Positions 41,436 through 47,517 are shown, counted from the stretch's first letter. The stretch is 64,000 bases of DNA from Legionella sp. (GCA_031291095.1 JARLJR010000083.1:1-64000), one strand, 5' to 3'. A program made the numbers and translations. Notes: generated by a model not told the origin, from the sequence alone.

Positions 41436-41792
41436 ATGATTTTAGTATGCGAAATAATCTTAGCAATTATAGGGCTAGGTATTTGGGCTTTTCTGGTAAG
41501 CAATTATCAAAAAAACAAAAAGAGCGGATATCAACCAGAAGATGGCCCTAAGCCACTTCCGCCCAATTCAGAACACCCGAAAAGTGAATACTGGCATAAG
41601 CGGAACCATCAGCAACAAAAGTTTGATTGGGAAATTCTAGAGATGTATAAGAATAATCTGGAATTTGCGGAGGAAGCGTTAGATTATGCTATATACCGTA
41701 ATGTGACCAGAGATGTGAAATATTTTAATACAAGAATCCAATATCTTAAAGGTAAGATTTCTAAGATCGTAAAAAGACGTGGGTTTAACTGA
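41436..41792 (+). CDS. Membrane-anchored protein
   Basis: This 118-aa protein has an N-terminal membrane anchor (MILVCEIILAIIGLGIWAFL) followed by a basic, polar region (NYQKNKKSGYQPEDGPKPLP) and a helical tail (YKNNLEFAEEALDYAIYRN) ending in Lys/Arg. ATG at 41436 is preferred to 41421. It is the last gene before the large non-coding region. Confidence 0.6.
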   Translation: MILVCEIILAIIGLGIWAFLVSNYQKNKKSGYQPEDGPKPLPPNSEHPKSEYWHKRNHQQQKFDWEILEMYKNNLEFAEEALDYAIYRNVTRDVKYFNTRIQYLKGKISKIVKRRGFN

Positions 41793-41995
41793 TATACTGA
41801 TATTCGCTGTTCGCGAATCGAGTTATACTGTTTTTGGAATTTTAAAAATTTTTTCAGAAAAGCGTTGCTGAAAAAATTTTGGAAATTTTCTGTGGAATTT
41901 TTTTAAAAAAAGAAAGGGACGGGGTTCCACAAGAAAAAAATAATTTTTAAAAAGGGACGGGGTAAGTACTGTCTTATCTATGCCCTAAACCCCTA

Positions 41996-42032
41996 GTGAA
42001 CAAAAGGGCAACGCTGAGCTTCTTTTGTTCAC
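41996..42032. repeat. Perfect 11-bp inverted repeat
   Basis: GTGAACAAAAG and CTTTTGTTCAC face each other across 15 nt. The arms contain the same GTGAACAAA core as the tandem array 30 bp downstream, so one protein may bind both. Confidence 0.75.
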
Positions 42033-42061
42033 GTTTTGTCCGGCCCTTTTTGACTAAAACA

Positions 42062-42133
42062 GAAACAAACCGTGAACAAACTAGAACAAACCGTGAACAT
42101 ACACGGAACAAACGGTGAACAAGCCGGGAACAT
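42062..42133. repeat. Iteron-like tandem array, period 10-11 bp
   Basis: About six to seven head-to-tail copies of a GTGAACAAAC-like unit (for example CGTGAACAAAC, TAGAACAAAC, CGTGAACATAC, ACGGAACAAAC, GGTGAACAAGC) follow each other at one turn of the helix. Regular helical phasing is typical of iterons of replication origins or of clustered operator sites. Confidence 0.7.
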
Positions 42134-42176
42134 ATCATGAATTGATCTAGATCAAAGCGCAATCCACAGATTCGCG

Positions 42177-42182
42177 TATAAT
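42177..42182 (+). promoter_or_regulatory. -10 box of the leader transcript
   Basis: A TATAAT lies 6 nt before the first stem of the structured leader. No convincing -35 box is seen at 16-18 nt, so an activator, perhaps bound to the array upstream, may be needed. Confidence 0.45.
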
Positions 42183-42187
42183 ATATT

Positions 42188-42281
42188 TATAGTAAGGGAT
42201 GGGGTTAGGGAAGCCCACCGGGTCAAGTGATTCGGGAAAATGCCTAATATATAGGCTTTACTTAACCCGCAACTTACTATA
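42188..42281 (+). ncRNA. Multi-branched structured leader RNA
   Basis: A closing stem TATAGTAAG/CTTACTATA (42188-42196 with 42273-42281) continues into GGGTTA/TAACCC (42202-42207 with 42263-42268). It encloses two hairpins, CCGGGTC/GATTCGG with an AAGT loop, and GCCTA/TAGGC (42242-42256), giving a three-way junction. A further GGGG/CCCC hairpin (42299-42311) lies just before the ribosome site of the gene at 42333. It could be a 5' regulatory RNA or a stable non-coding RNA. Confidence 0.5.
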
Positions 42282-42332
42282 TTATTATTTTGTAGCTAGG
42301 GGATATACCCCGCATCGTAGGAGACCATAATT

Positions 42333-42755
42333 ATGGCCGGCGAACACGAACTCACACTGGAACTGCTTCAACAGCAGATCTCTGAACTGAAGGCACAGTT
42401 GGCTGCCAAGCCGACCAAGGCCAAGGCCGAACCGGGTCAGCCGCGCGAAGGCACCAAGCTGTACGCGCTGACGCAGATGCTTCAGCGGGAAGGTGGCGTG
42501 ACCAACGACGAGGCGAAGGCCGAGTTTGGATGGCCCGCGATTTCCATCAAGACGATGGCGGCGAACATGGGCATCCCGGTGCGCTTTGAAAAGGAAGGCC
42601 GCGAGAAGCGTTACTATGCCATCACGGCAGAAGCCATCGCGGCGGAAGCGGAAGCCAAGGCCACTGCGGCTGCGGCGGAACAGGAAGAAGACAACCCGTT
42701 CCTGCTGAGTGTCGAACTCGGTGAAGAACAGGAACTGAACCGGCTTGCCGAATAA
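42333..42755 (+). CDS. DUF3489-like winged-helix regulator
   Basis: This 140-aa protein has an N-terminal coiled coil (LTLELLQQQISELKAQLAAK), a basic Pro-rich linker, and a winged-helix-like domain (LYALTQMLQREGGVTNDEAK, EFGWPAISIKTMAANMG, KEGREKRYYAI) ending in an acidic tail. It resembles DUF3489-type helix-turn-helix proteins. The core is shared with 49979-50623, including 32 identical consecutive bases. DNA binding is likely. It follows the structured leader and may regulate the early block. Confidence 0.65.
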   Translation: MAGEHELTLELLQQQISELKAQLAAKPTKAKAEPGQPREGTKLYALTQMLQREGGVTNDEAKAEFGWPAISIKTMAANMGIPVRFEKEGREKRYYAITAEAIAAEAEAKATAAAAEQEEDNPFLLSVELGEEQELNRLAE

Positions 42756-42756
42756 G

Positions 42757-42795
42757 CCATTACACTCTGGGCATTACGGTGCCCAGTAGTAATGG
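42757..42795 (+). terminator. Long hairpin after the regulator gene
   Basis: CCATTAC/GTAATGG (42757-42763 with 42789-42795) and an inner CTGGGCA/TGCCCAG stem close a 6-nt loop. TTATTTT follows. This is a plausible factor-independent terminator directly after the stop of the winged-helix gene. The next 220 nt hold no gene, only a repeated CACTTGGCTT word (near 42907 and 42967). Confidence 0.6.
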
Positions 42796-43013
42796 GTTAT
42801 TTTGAAAAAGGAATGTGGATACGACAAAACCATCACAGAAGCAATTCTGTAACGGCACAAGGTGTGTTTAGGTTTAAACAGCGTAGTCTTTAGTCTGCTT
42901 TGACTAGCACTTGGCTTATCTTGTGCTTTTTCAGGGCAACGGGTTCCGCAGAACAATCCTCAAGGACACTTGGCTTGTCATTACTCCATATTTATATGAA
43001 GGGAAGGTGTGAT

Positions 43014-43148
43014 ATGCACATTGAATGGGACGACGAATGCCAAGCTTGGATGGTTGTCGACGGAGACACCTGTTGGGGCTGGTTCACCAAGTACGACGAC
43101 GCCGAGGAACAAATCGGTCGGATGAACGATAACTTGGGTTATCTGTGA
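43014..43148 (+). CDS. Small acidic protein
   Basis: This 44-aa protein (MHIEWDDECQAWMVVDGDTC, TKYDDAEEQIGRMNDNLGYL) looks like a tiny alpha/beta fold. The start at 43014 is set by the AAGGAAGGTGTGAT sequence upstream, which also precedes the gene at 45779. It is the first of the hairpin-punctuated series. Confidence 0.6.
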   Translation: MHIEWDDECQAWMVVDGDTCWGWFTKYDDAEEQIGRMNDNLGYL

Positions 43149-43153
43149 AGCAT

Positions 43154-43196
43154 TTAATCCTATAGCATAGAAATGTGCTATAGTGTGAGTGCTTAC
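43154..43196 (+). promoter_or_regulatory. Hairpin cassette, family A (1)
   Basis: TTTAATC is followed by the stem CTATAGCA/TGCTATAG (43160-43167 with 43176-43183), loop TAGAAATG, and a GTGTGAGTGCTTA tail. It fills the gap between two small genes. Stem bases differ from most other copies but pairing is kept. Confidence 0.7.
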
Positions 43197-43215
43197 AAAA
43201 CGAAAGGAATGTGTT

Positions 43216-43443
43216 ATGACCTATCTTGTCCCGCTGCGTAGACAGCTGCCTGATGGTTCAGGAATCGCGAGTCCATATGAACTTCCGCAATTGCAGGAGA
43301 TTCTGCCGGAAATGAATGTGGAAACTCCAATGAGCAAGTATTCTGATTACCACAATGCTTGCGAATTGCTTGACGATGAATTTGATGACATTGATGGCGA
43401 AGCGCTGCAAGATGTCATTAAGCATCCACGCGCGAACCATTAG
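43216..43443 (+). CDS. Hypothetical small acidic protein
   Basis: This 75-aa protein (MTYLVPLRRQLPDGSGIASP, YELPQLQEILPEMNVETPMS) ends in an acidic stretch (LLDDEFDDIDGEALQDVIKH). AAAGGAATGTGTT precedes the ATG. No family recognised. Confidence 0.6.
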   Translation: MTYLVPLRRQLPDGSGIASPYELPQLQEILPEMNVETPMSKYSDYHNACELLDDEFDDIDGEALQDVIKHPRANH

Positions 43444-43461
43444 TTTTAATGGCATATCAAC

Positions 43462-43484
43462 AGGTGTGGGACATAATCCCACAC
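43462..43484 (+). other. Hairpin, possible terminator or cassette
   Basis: GGTGTGGGA and TCCCACACC form a 9-bp stem over CATAA, 20 nt after a stop codon. There is no U-run, so it may be a processing or stabilising hairpin. Confidence 0.55.
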
Positions 43485-43540
43485 CAATACATGGGGATTG
43501 ATTTGCTTACATAAATGGGTCAAATGTGTTGGTGCCTTGC

Positions 43541-43614
43541 TATAGGTGACATTTTAGCTTCTCTATGTTGTCTACTATACGAATGCATCTACCTATAAGG
43601 ACGAAGTAGAGAGG
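43541..43614 (+). promoter_or_regulatory. Possible pseudoknot over a ribosome site
   Basis: TATAGGT (43541-43547) can pair with ACCTATA (43591-43597), and CTTCTCTA (43558-43565) with TAGAGAGG (43607-43614), which is the ribosome site of the gene at 43623. The two helices interlace, so together they would form a pseudoknot or act as alternatives. Closing the second helix would block translation. Confidence 0.4.
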
Positions 43615-43622
43615 AATGGACC

Positions 43623-43829
43623 ATGCTTGTGTGCTACTATAGGGAACAGTCATATTTCTTTGACAACCACATTGATGTGTTTGTTAGGGCTGACCAAGCT
43701 GATGATACGCTGGATTATGGCTATGGCGTACTGGCTGACAGCGTTTTCATCGTGCCTGATACGGTGGCGATGGATTATGGGGAATATCCTCTGGTGGATG
43801 CTGTTGCCATCTATTATGGCTATGACTGA
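43623..43829 (+). CDS. Hypothetical acidic protein
   Basis: This 68-aa protein (MLVCYYREQSYFFDNHIDVF, ADQADDTLDYGYGVLADSVF) is rich in Asp and Tyr and ends AIYYGYD. Its ribosome site GAGAGG can be masked by the leader structure at 43541-43614. Function unknown. Confidence 0.6.
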   Translation: MLVCYYREQSYFFDNHIDVFVRADQADDTLDYGYGVLADSVFIVPDTVAMDYGEYPLVDAVAIYYGYD

Positions 43830-43832
43830 CCA

Positions 43833-43878
43833 ATTAATCCTATAGCATATGTTTAATGTGCTATAGTGTGGATAGTTA
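43833..43878 (+). promoter_or_regulatory. Hairpin cassette, family A (2)
   Basis: Stem CTATAGCA/TGCTATAG (43840-43847 with 43859-43866), AT-rich loop, then GTGTGGATAGTTAA. It shares the stem of copy 1 but has a longer loop containing TATGTTTAAT. Confidence 0.75.
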
Positions 43879-43895
43879 AACAAAGGACTGGCTTA

Positions 43896-43949
43896 ATGTG
43901 CGGACGTGTGGTACACTCTGTGGGTAGGAGGATTCTCCTTATGCCATGA
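43896..43949 (+). CDS. Possible 17-codon leader peptide
   Basis: A short frame (MCGRVVHSVGRRILLMP) follows an AAAGGA site and lies between a family A cassette and the gene at 43984. Inside it AGGAG and CTCCT form a small hairpin over GATT. It could be a leader peptide that tunes the next gene, or noise. Confidence 0.3.
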   Translation: MCGRVVHSVGRRILLMP

Positions 43950-43983
43950 TGTGTACACCGAACACTAAAAGGGAGCGTGTGTT

Positions 43984-44220
43984 ATGACTCAGGAATCGTT
44001 TTCGGTGCTTTTTGGAAGTCCTAAGCAGAGTGCAACTGAACATTCGCGTCCATTTCAGACGGATAAGGAAGCGATGCAAGCGCGGAATGCACGGTACAAG
44101 GAATTGAAAAATCGTGGAGTGAAAGCGACACGATACACTTTGAGTGGACAGCTTCGGCAATACTGGTCGATGGGTCGAGAGTGTGGACGGTTTTGTAATG
44201 TGTATTACCTCGACTATTGA
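43984..44220 (+). CDS. Hypothetical basic protein
   Basis: This 78-aa protein (MTQESFSVLFGSPKQSATEH, KEAMQARNARYKELKNRGVK) is basic, with a helical middle and a C-terminal part containing two cysteines (RECGRFCNVYYLDY). GGGAGCGTGTGTT precedes the ATG. No family recognised. Confidence 0.6.
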   Translation: MTQESFSVLFGSPKQSATEHSRPFQTDKEAMQARNARYKELKNRGVKATRYTLSGQLRQYWSMGRECGRFCNVYYLDY

Positions 44221-44276
44221 TTGACCATCTAATCCTATGCCATCAGATATTATGGTGGCATAGTGTGGATAGTTAA
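44221..44276 (+). promoter_or_regulatory. Hairpin cassette, family A (3)
   Basis: TTGACC (44221) stands 14 nt before the stem CTATGCCATCA/TGGTGGCATAG (44235-44245 with 44253-44263). The loop is GATATTA, and GTGTGGATAGTTAA follows. The T-G wobble in the stem is kept in several copies. Confidence 0.8.
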
Positions 44277-44298
44277 CCAGCAACAACAGGAGATTATT

Positions 44299-44505
44299 AT
44301 GCGCCACGAAAAGTTCAACATGCCTTCCATTGAGGCGCAGATCGTTCAGATCGAAAAGGATTTGGACATCATCCAGACCATCCCGACGAACAATGGTACG
44401 ATCCACTTCCTCATGCGGGAGTGCATGGAACGACTGACTCAGGCAGAAGGTCTCTTGCACGAAGCTGCCGAACTGGCACTCGACCAAGTCGAATATGTTG
44501 GCTAA
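44299..44505 (+). CDS. Hypothetical helical protein
   Basis: This 68-aa protein (MRHEKFNMPSIEAQIVQIEK, MRECMERLTQAEGLLHEAAE) is predicted to be two amphipathic helices. GGAG lies 6 nt before the ATG. No family recognised. Confidence 0.6.
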   Translation: MRHEKFNMPSIEAQIVQIEKDLDIIQTIPTNNGTIHFLMRECMERLTQAEGLLHEAAELALDQVEYVG

Positions 44506-44558
44506 TTGACTGCCTAATCCTATGCCATCAGTATATGGTGGCATAGTGTGGACAGTTA
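44506..44558 (+). promoter_or_regulatory. Hairpin cassette, family A (4)
   Basis: TTGACT (44506-44511) lies 14 nt before the stem CTATGCCATCA/TGGTGGCATAG (44520-44530 with 44536-44546). The loop contains TATA, and GTGTGGACAGTTA follows. Confidence 0.8.
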
Positions 44559-44585
44559 CCTAAGTCCAACATGGAGAATGAACAT

Positions 44586-44774
44586 ATGGCTATTCGGCAT
44601 CTCAACCGCGCTTTCAATGCGTATCGTAAGGCAGCGAATGCCCACGCGCGGGAGAAGTATGTGTCCTCACATGGCGATCAGCATGGTGGGTTTCATTCCT
44701 TCACGCAGACCACCGAACGCAAGCTGCACGAAGCGGAGCGACTTGTCATCAAGAAGCTGATGATCGCTTCCTAA
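44586..44774 (+). CDS. Hypothetical basic protein
   Basis: This 62-aa protein (MAIRHLNRAFNAYRKAANAH, then TTERKLHEAERLVIKKLMIA) is basic and helical with His residues in the middle (SSHGDQHGGFHS). The second ATG is used as start because GGAG lies 9 nt before it. It may bind nucleic acid, but there is no motif to prove it. Confidence 0.6.
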   Translation: MAIRHLNRAFNAYRKAANAHAREKYVSSHGDQHGGFHSFTQTTERKLHEAERLVIKKLMIAS

Positions 44775-44787
44775 CAGGAGAATGAAA

Positions 44788-44982
44788 GTGGACAAGAAAA
44801 TGGACAAGAAAATGGAAGATGAACATGAATACCACTTGGATGGATTCATGTATATGCGAGACTTCAACTATGGCATTTATTGTGATGCTTGGTGTCTTGT
44901 GAACCATCCCCATGGGGGCAATGAACGGTATAGGCAAGACTGGTATGAACGTGCCGTGAATGCAGGAATTGTTTTCTGCTAA
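44788..44982 (+). CDS. Small protein with GIVFC end
   Basis: This 64-aa protein has two charged KKMDKK/KKMEDE repeats and then YMRDFNYGIYCDAWCLVNHP, ending ERAVNAGIVFC. The end matches the EACGY family (36244, 37322). GTG at 44788 is chosen because AGGAG lies 7 nt upstream; the ATG at 44782 would be too close. Confidence 0.55.
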   Translation: MDKKMDKKMEDEHEYHLDGFMYMRDFNYGIYCDAWCLVNHPHGGNERYRQDWYERAVNAGIVFC

Positions 44983-45032
44983 CTGCCTAATCCTATGCCA
45001 TCAGTATATGGTGGCATAGTGTGGATAGTTAA
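44983..45032 (+). promoter_or_regulatory. Hairpin cassette, family A (5)
   Basis: ACTGCCTAATC precedes the stem CTATGCCATCA/TGGTGGCATAG (44993-45003 with 45009-45019), followed by TGTGGATAGTTAA. Hairpin and loop are identical to copies 4 and 11. Confidence 0.8.
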
Positions 45033-45044
45033 TAGGAGAGTGGG

Positions 45045-45233
45045 ATGCGTGATTTTATCAGACGACTGGTGGAAAAGTTGCTTGGCAAGCGACCATACAT
45101 TCCACAGATGCCAGCGCCGCACGAACGAATGGTGCTGGTTCTGACGGAACAGGCCGAGCGCCGAATCCACAGGCAGTGGGCTTGTGATCCCTACGCGGAG
45201 CGCAAGTATCGTTACAACAGATATGTGGGTTAA
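45045..45233 (+). CDS. Hypothetical basic protein
   Basis: This 62-aa protein (MRDFIRRLVEKLLGKRPYIP, QAERRIHRQWACDPYAERKY) is strongly basic, with an amphipathic N-terminal helix and a central Pro/His segment. It may interact with membrane or nucleic acid. Function unknown. Confidence 0.6.
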   Translation: MRDFIRRLVEKLLGKRPYIPQMPAPHERMVLVLTEQAERRIHRQWACDPYAERKYRYNRYVG

Positions 45234-45282
45234 CTGACTAATCCTATGGCATCTTACGAGGTGTCATAGTGTGGATAGTTAA
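45233..45282 (+). promoter_or_regulatory. Hairpin cassette, family A (6)
   Basis: Stem CTATGGCATC/GGTGTCATAG (45244-45253 with about 45260-45269), kept by two G-T wobbles, loop TTACGA, then TGTGGATAGTTAA. TTAACT stands in the place of TTGACT. Confidence 0.75.
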
Positions 45283-45301
45283 CACAACCAAGGAGAATGT
45301 T

Positions 45302-45505
45302 ATGTCCGTCAGGCTCAAGAAGATTCTGTCACTGACCATATCCAACGACTGTGGTGAATTTGAAGTCACTTACGATGACGAGACCCACAGATTTTATGTT
45401 GGCGACAACGTGGTGCCACTTGATGAAATGCGTGCATTCCTGAACGGAATGGATATGATGTGTGACGCAGCTCACCAAATGGATTTAGATACTGATACTG
45501 TTTAA
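45302..45505 (+). CDS. Hypothetical acidic protein
   Basis: This 67-aa protein (MSVRLKKILSLTISNDCGEF, YVGDNVVPLDEMRAFLNGMD) looks like three strands and a helix and ends in an acidic DLDTDTV tail. AAGGAG precedes the ATG. No family recognised. Confidence 0.6.
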   Translation: MSVRLKKILSLTISNDCGEFEVTYDDETHRFYVGDNVVPLDEMRAFLNGMDMMCDAAHQMDLDTDTV

Positions 45506-45554
45506 CTGCCTAATCCTATGGCATATGTGAATGTGCCATAGTGTGGATAGTTAA
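45504..45554 (+). promoter_or_regulatory. Hairpin cassette, family A (7)
   Basis: TTAACT, then stem CTATGGCA/TGCCATAG (45516-45523 with 45534-45541), loop TATGTGAATG, and TGTGGATAGTTAA. The stem bases GG/CC are reversed relative to the CTATGCCA copies, a compensatory change. Confidence 0.8.
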
Positions 45555-45566
45555 AAGGAGAACGTC

Positions 45567-45764
45567 ATGTGCATCCGCAAGCCAGTTGTGTTTGGGAGGT
45601 TGATTGACTTCACCTTGTGGGGTCGAACCCAAGAACACGCCCGCATTGAACTTCACACGCCTCATGGTGGTTATGAAGTTGGCGAAATCATTACCACTTC
45701 GAAGGTGGTGTACAAGGAACAAGGCTTGGTCATTACCAAGGAAACCATCTACTTTGTCGAATGA
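45567..45764 (+). CDS. Hypothetical beta-rich protein
   Basis: This 65-aa protein (MCIRKPVVFGRLIDFTLWGR, GGYEVGEIITTSKVVYKEQG, LVITKETIYFVE) is predicted mostly beta, perhaps an SH3/OB-like barrel. AGGAG precedes the ATG. Function unknown. Confidence 0.6.
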   Translation: MCIRKPVVFGRLIDFTLWGRTQEHARIELHTPHGGYEVGEIITTSKVVYKEQGLVITKETIYFVE

Positions 45765-45778
45765 AAGGAAGGTGTGAT

Positions 45779-46006
45779 ATGACCGCGTATGAAGGAAGAA
45801 TCTTCGAATTGAAGCGCCTCGCCGTCGACACCGAGCGACAGATGGCCAAGGTTCAGAACAGGTCGACGGCATATGCTGCCAAGACTATGTTCAAGTCGAT
45901 TAATGACCCGCATCAGTGTGACGAATACAAGCGGCTCGACTTCATCTGCTATGAGGAGCAGGAAACGACGCTAATGTGCTACCTGACCGACCTCGTTACC
46001 GAATGA
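45779..46006 (+). CDS. Hypothetical protein
   Basis: This 75-aa protein (MTAYEGRIFELKRLAVDTER, QMAKVQNRSTAYAAKTMFKS) is mostly helical with a Cys-containing C-terminus. AAGGAAGGTGTGAT precedes the ATG, and the gene follows the last one without a cassette. Function unknown. Confidence 0.6.
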   Translation: MTAYEGRIFELKRLAVDTERQMAKVQNRSTAYAAKTMFKSINDPHQCDEYKRLDFICYEEQETTLMCYLTDLVTE

Positions 46007-46009
46007 CTT

Positions 46010-46051
46010 GCTACATTATGCCATTTTCTGGTGGCATAGTGTGGACAGTTA
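46010..46051 (+). promoter_or_regulatory. Hairpin cassette, family A (8)
   Basis: Stem TATGCCA/TGGCATA (46017-46023 with 46032-46038) with a TTTTCTGG loop region, followed by GTGTGGACAGTTAA. Confidence 0.75.
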
Positions 46052-46078
46052 AGAGTCCAAGTACGAAGGAGATAAAAC

Positions 46079-46255
46079 ATGGCCATGCATGCTGTCGGAA
46101 CTCGCACCAGCGACAACCAGCCCATCAATCTGCACAACAGGAAGCCTTTCCGCACCATTTCCCAGAAGAAGGTGGCACAGGATCATGCCTTCAAATCGGA
46201 GGACGGTGCCTACCGCACCAACGCACCGTTCACCATCCACTCCGAACCCAAGTAA
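46079..46255 (+). CDS. Hypothetical small basic protein
   Basis: This 58-aa frame (MAMHAVGTRTSDNQPINLHN, RKPFRTISQKKVAQDHAFKS) lies between cassettes 8 and 9 with GAAGGAG upstream. It is basic and polar and probably largely disordered. A longer frame overlaps it on the same strand but has no ribosome site and crosses two cassettes, so this one is preferred. Confidence 0.6.
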   Translation: MAMHAVGTRTSDNQPINLHNRKPFRTISQKKVAQDHAFKSEDGAYRTNAPFTIHSEPK

Positions 46256-46257
46256 CG

Positions 46258-46303
46258 TCTAAACCTATGCCATCAGATTATGGTGGCATAGTGTGGACAG
46301 TTA
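46258..46303 (+). promoter_or_regulatory. Hairpin cassette, family A (9)
   Basis: Stem CTATGCCATCA/TGGTGGCATAG (46265-46275 with 46281-46291), loop GATTA, then TGTGGACAGTTA. Confidence 0.8.
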
Positions 46304-46318
46304 CTCAAGGAGAAGCAA

Positions 46319-46528
46319 ATGACCACAGTGCAGAAGACAAATATTGCAACTCTTTCGGAATGCACCAACGAACTGGTGGCTATTCAAGAAAAGTTGACCA
46401 AGGTTCGGCATACTCTGGAAGCCGGAACACGCGAATATGCCATACTCTTTGGTGTGACGCGTGGAATTGACGAAGGAATCTGGAACCTGTTCAATCTGAT
46501 CGATGACCAGCAGAAGATGACTGCTTGA
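46319..46528 (+). CDS. Hypothetical helical protein
   Basis: This 69-aa protein (MTTVQKTNIATLSECTNELV, IQEKLTKVRHTLEAGTREYA) is helical and ends in an acidic segment (NLFNLIDDQQKMTA). AAGGAG precedes the ATG. Function unknown. Confidence 0.6.
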   Translation: MTTVQKTNIATLSECTNELVAIQEKLTKVRHTLEAGTREYAILFGVTRGIDEGIWNLFNLIDDQQKMTA

Positions 46529-46573
46529 CTTTCTACTTTATGGCATAGTAATGTGCCATAGGGTGGACAGTTA
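46525..46573 (+). promoter_or_regulatory. Hairpin cassette, family A (10)
   Basis: TTGACT (46525-46530) lies 14 nt before the stem TATGGCA/TGCCATA (46539-46545 with 46554-46560), followed by GGGTGGACAGTTAA. The -35-like box overlaps the stop of the preceding gene. Confidence 0.75.
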
Positions 46574-46583
46574 AAGGAGAGAT

Positions 46584-46814
46584 ATGATGGCCGAAGAAAA
46601 GGAATTCGACACGGTCCACGTAATGGAAGCTGAACTGCGTGAAGAACTGCGCGGCGTTATCCAGAGGTTATGGTGGAAGAGTGGTTGCCGCATACCAGAA
46701 CTTATGGATGAAATCATCCAAGCAATCCTGTATAAGGGTGGTGAATTTCCTGCACATTTCTGGTTCAGCGACATTGAAGATGCGGTCGCAAGGGAGAAGG
46801 TTCGTCGCGGCTAA
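46584..46814 (+). CDS. Small IW-DDM-type helical protein (divergent)
   Basis: This 76-aa protein (LREELRGVIQRLWWKSGCRI, LMDEIIQAILYKGGEFPAHF, DIEDAVAREKVRRG) has the same arrangement as the paralogues at 48716 and 49081: a basic helix with a W, a short loop, an (D/E)(D/E)(M/I)-x-II helix and a final D(I/V) helix. Two ATGs follow AGGAGAGAT. Function unknown. Confidence 0.55.
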   Translation: MMAEEKEFDTVHVMEAELREELRGVIQRLWWKSGCRIPELMDEIIQAILYKGGEFPAHFWFSDIEDAVAREKVRRG

Positions 46815-46863
46815 CTGCCTAATCCTATGCCATCAGTATATGGTGGCATAGTGTGGATAGTTA
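46813..46863 (+). promoter_or_regulatory. Hairpin cassette, family A (11)
   Basis: CTAACTGCCTAATC, stem CTATGCCATCA/TGGTGGCATAG (46825-46835 with 46841-46851), then TGTGGATAGTTAA. Hairpin and loop identical to copies 4 and 5. Confidence 0.8.
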
Positions 46864-46878
46864 ACAAAGGAGAATGTG

Positions 46879-47082
46879 ATGGCTAAAGTTAGTTTGAAAG
46901 CAAAGGCACCGACCGAACTTATGGAAATCTCGGACGGTGGGAGATTTTCCCACGCGGTGGTGTTGAATGGTCATTCAGTGATGGCTTTGTTTAGTCATAA
47001 GCATTATGCTGAACAATACGTTGCTGCGGTGGAAGATAAACACCTCCCCGATCTTTATACCATCCGCGAAGTGGCAGAGTAA
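46879..47082 (+). CDS. Hypothetical protein
   Basis: This 67-aa protein (MAKVSLKAKAPTELMEISDG, then HSVMALF and AEQYVAAVEDKHLPDLYTIR) looks like a strand-rich head with a helical tail. AGGAG lies 6 nt upstream. No family recognised. Confidence 0.6.
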   Translation: MAKVSLKAKAPTELMEISDGGRFSHAVVLNGHSVMALFSHKHYAEQYVAAVEDKHLPDLYTIREVAE

Positions 47083-47083
47083 T

Positions 47084-47242
47084 ATGCTCTGCAACCTATG
47101 CAAAGGGCTTGGAAACTTGTTTTGCAAGCAACCAACTGGTTACAAGTGGTACACGTGTGTTGCTTGTGACGGAAATGGTTCACTAAAGACTTTTGGCGAG
47201 CCGACAATAAAAGTTCATGCTCTCCGAAAGAACAAACGATAA
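47084..47242 (+). CDS. DnaJ-type CxxCxGxG zinc protein
   Basis: This 52-aa protein has two CxxCxG(x)G motifs (CNLCKGLGNLFC and CVACDGNGS) like half of a DnaJ cysteine-rich domain, followed by a basic tail (KVHALRKNKR). The start follows the previous stop by one base. It may bind zinc and a protein or nucleic-acid partner. Confidence 0.6.
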   Translation: MLCNLCKGLGNLFCKQPTGYKWYTCVACDGNGSLKTFGEPTIKVHALRKNKR

Positions 47243-47253
47243 GGAGAAGTGCC

Positions 47254-47508
47254 ATGCGCCTTGTTTATAAAGACACTGGTGTGGAAGTCAAGATTGGTGA
47301 CAAGGTCAAGGATTTCCGTGGGGAACCTTTGATTGTTACTGGCTGGCGCAAACCACATAAACCATCGTCATCTGGTTTTGTTTCGGTGGTCGACGCTGAT
47401 GAATATGTCGACCTTAAGGAAGATGGGCGGTCACATGGCAGTGAATTTTATGCTGGTGTGATTGGTGCCGAATGGATTGAACGCGAAGATCGTGGACCTG
47501 ACTGGTGA
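47254..47508 (+). CDS. Small SH3-like protein
   Basis: This 84-aa protein (MRLVYKDTGVEVKIGDKVKD, FRGEPLIVTGWRKPHKPSSS, GVIGAEWIE) reads like a single SH3/KOW-type barrel with IGD and GxxLxVxGW turns and a late W. This fold is common among small proteins of large phages. Function unknown. Confidence 0.6.
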   Translation: MRLVYKDTGVEVKIGDKVKDFRGEPLIVTGWRKPHKPSSSGFVSVVDADEYVDLKEDGRSHGSEFYAGVIGAEWIEREDRGPDW

Positions 47509-47517
47509 TAAGTTGAT

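Larger units (their letters stand above)
41793..42332. other. 540-nt non-coding regulatory or origin region
   Basis: No convincing frame exists in this stretch. It contains a TTCGCGAA palindrome near 41812, A/T tracts with repeated GGGACGGGG (near 41917 and 41953, and GGGATGGGG near 42197), an 11-bp inverted repeat (41996-42032), an iteron-like array (42062-42133), a -10 box (42177) and a branched structured leader (42188-42281). An origin or control region for the early block is inferred. Confidence 0.6.

Noticed and set aside
41974-42162. A 62-codon minus-strand frame over the iteron array
   Set aside because: Its repeated CSRFV words are just the translated DNA repeats, and no ribosome site is present.
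42796-43013. Possible tRNA or small RNA in the gap after the first regulator
   Set aside because: No T-loop GTTCRANNC with a matching acceptor stem was found; only a repeated CACTTGGCTT word and weak stems are present.
45976-46470. A 164-codon plus-strand frame
   Set aside because: It runs across two hairpin cassettes and two well-initiated genes in other frames and has no ribosome site.
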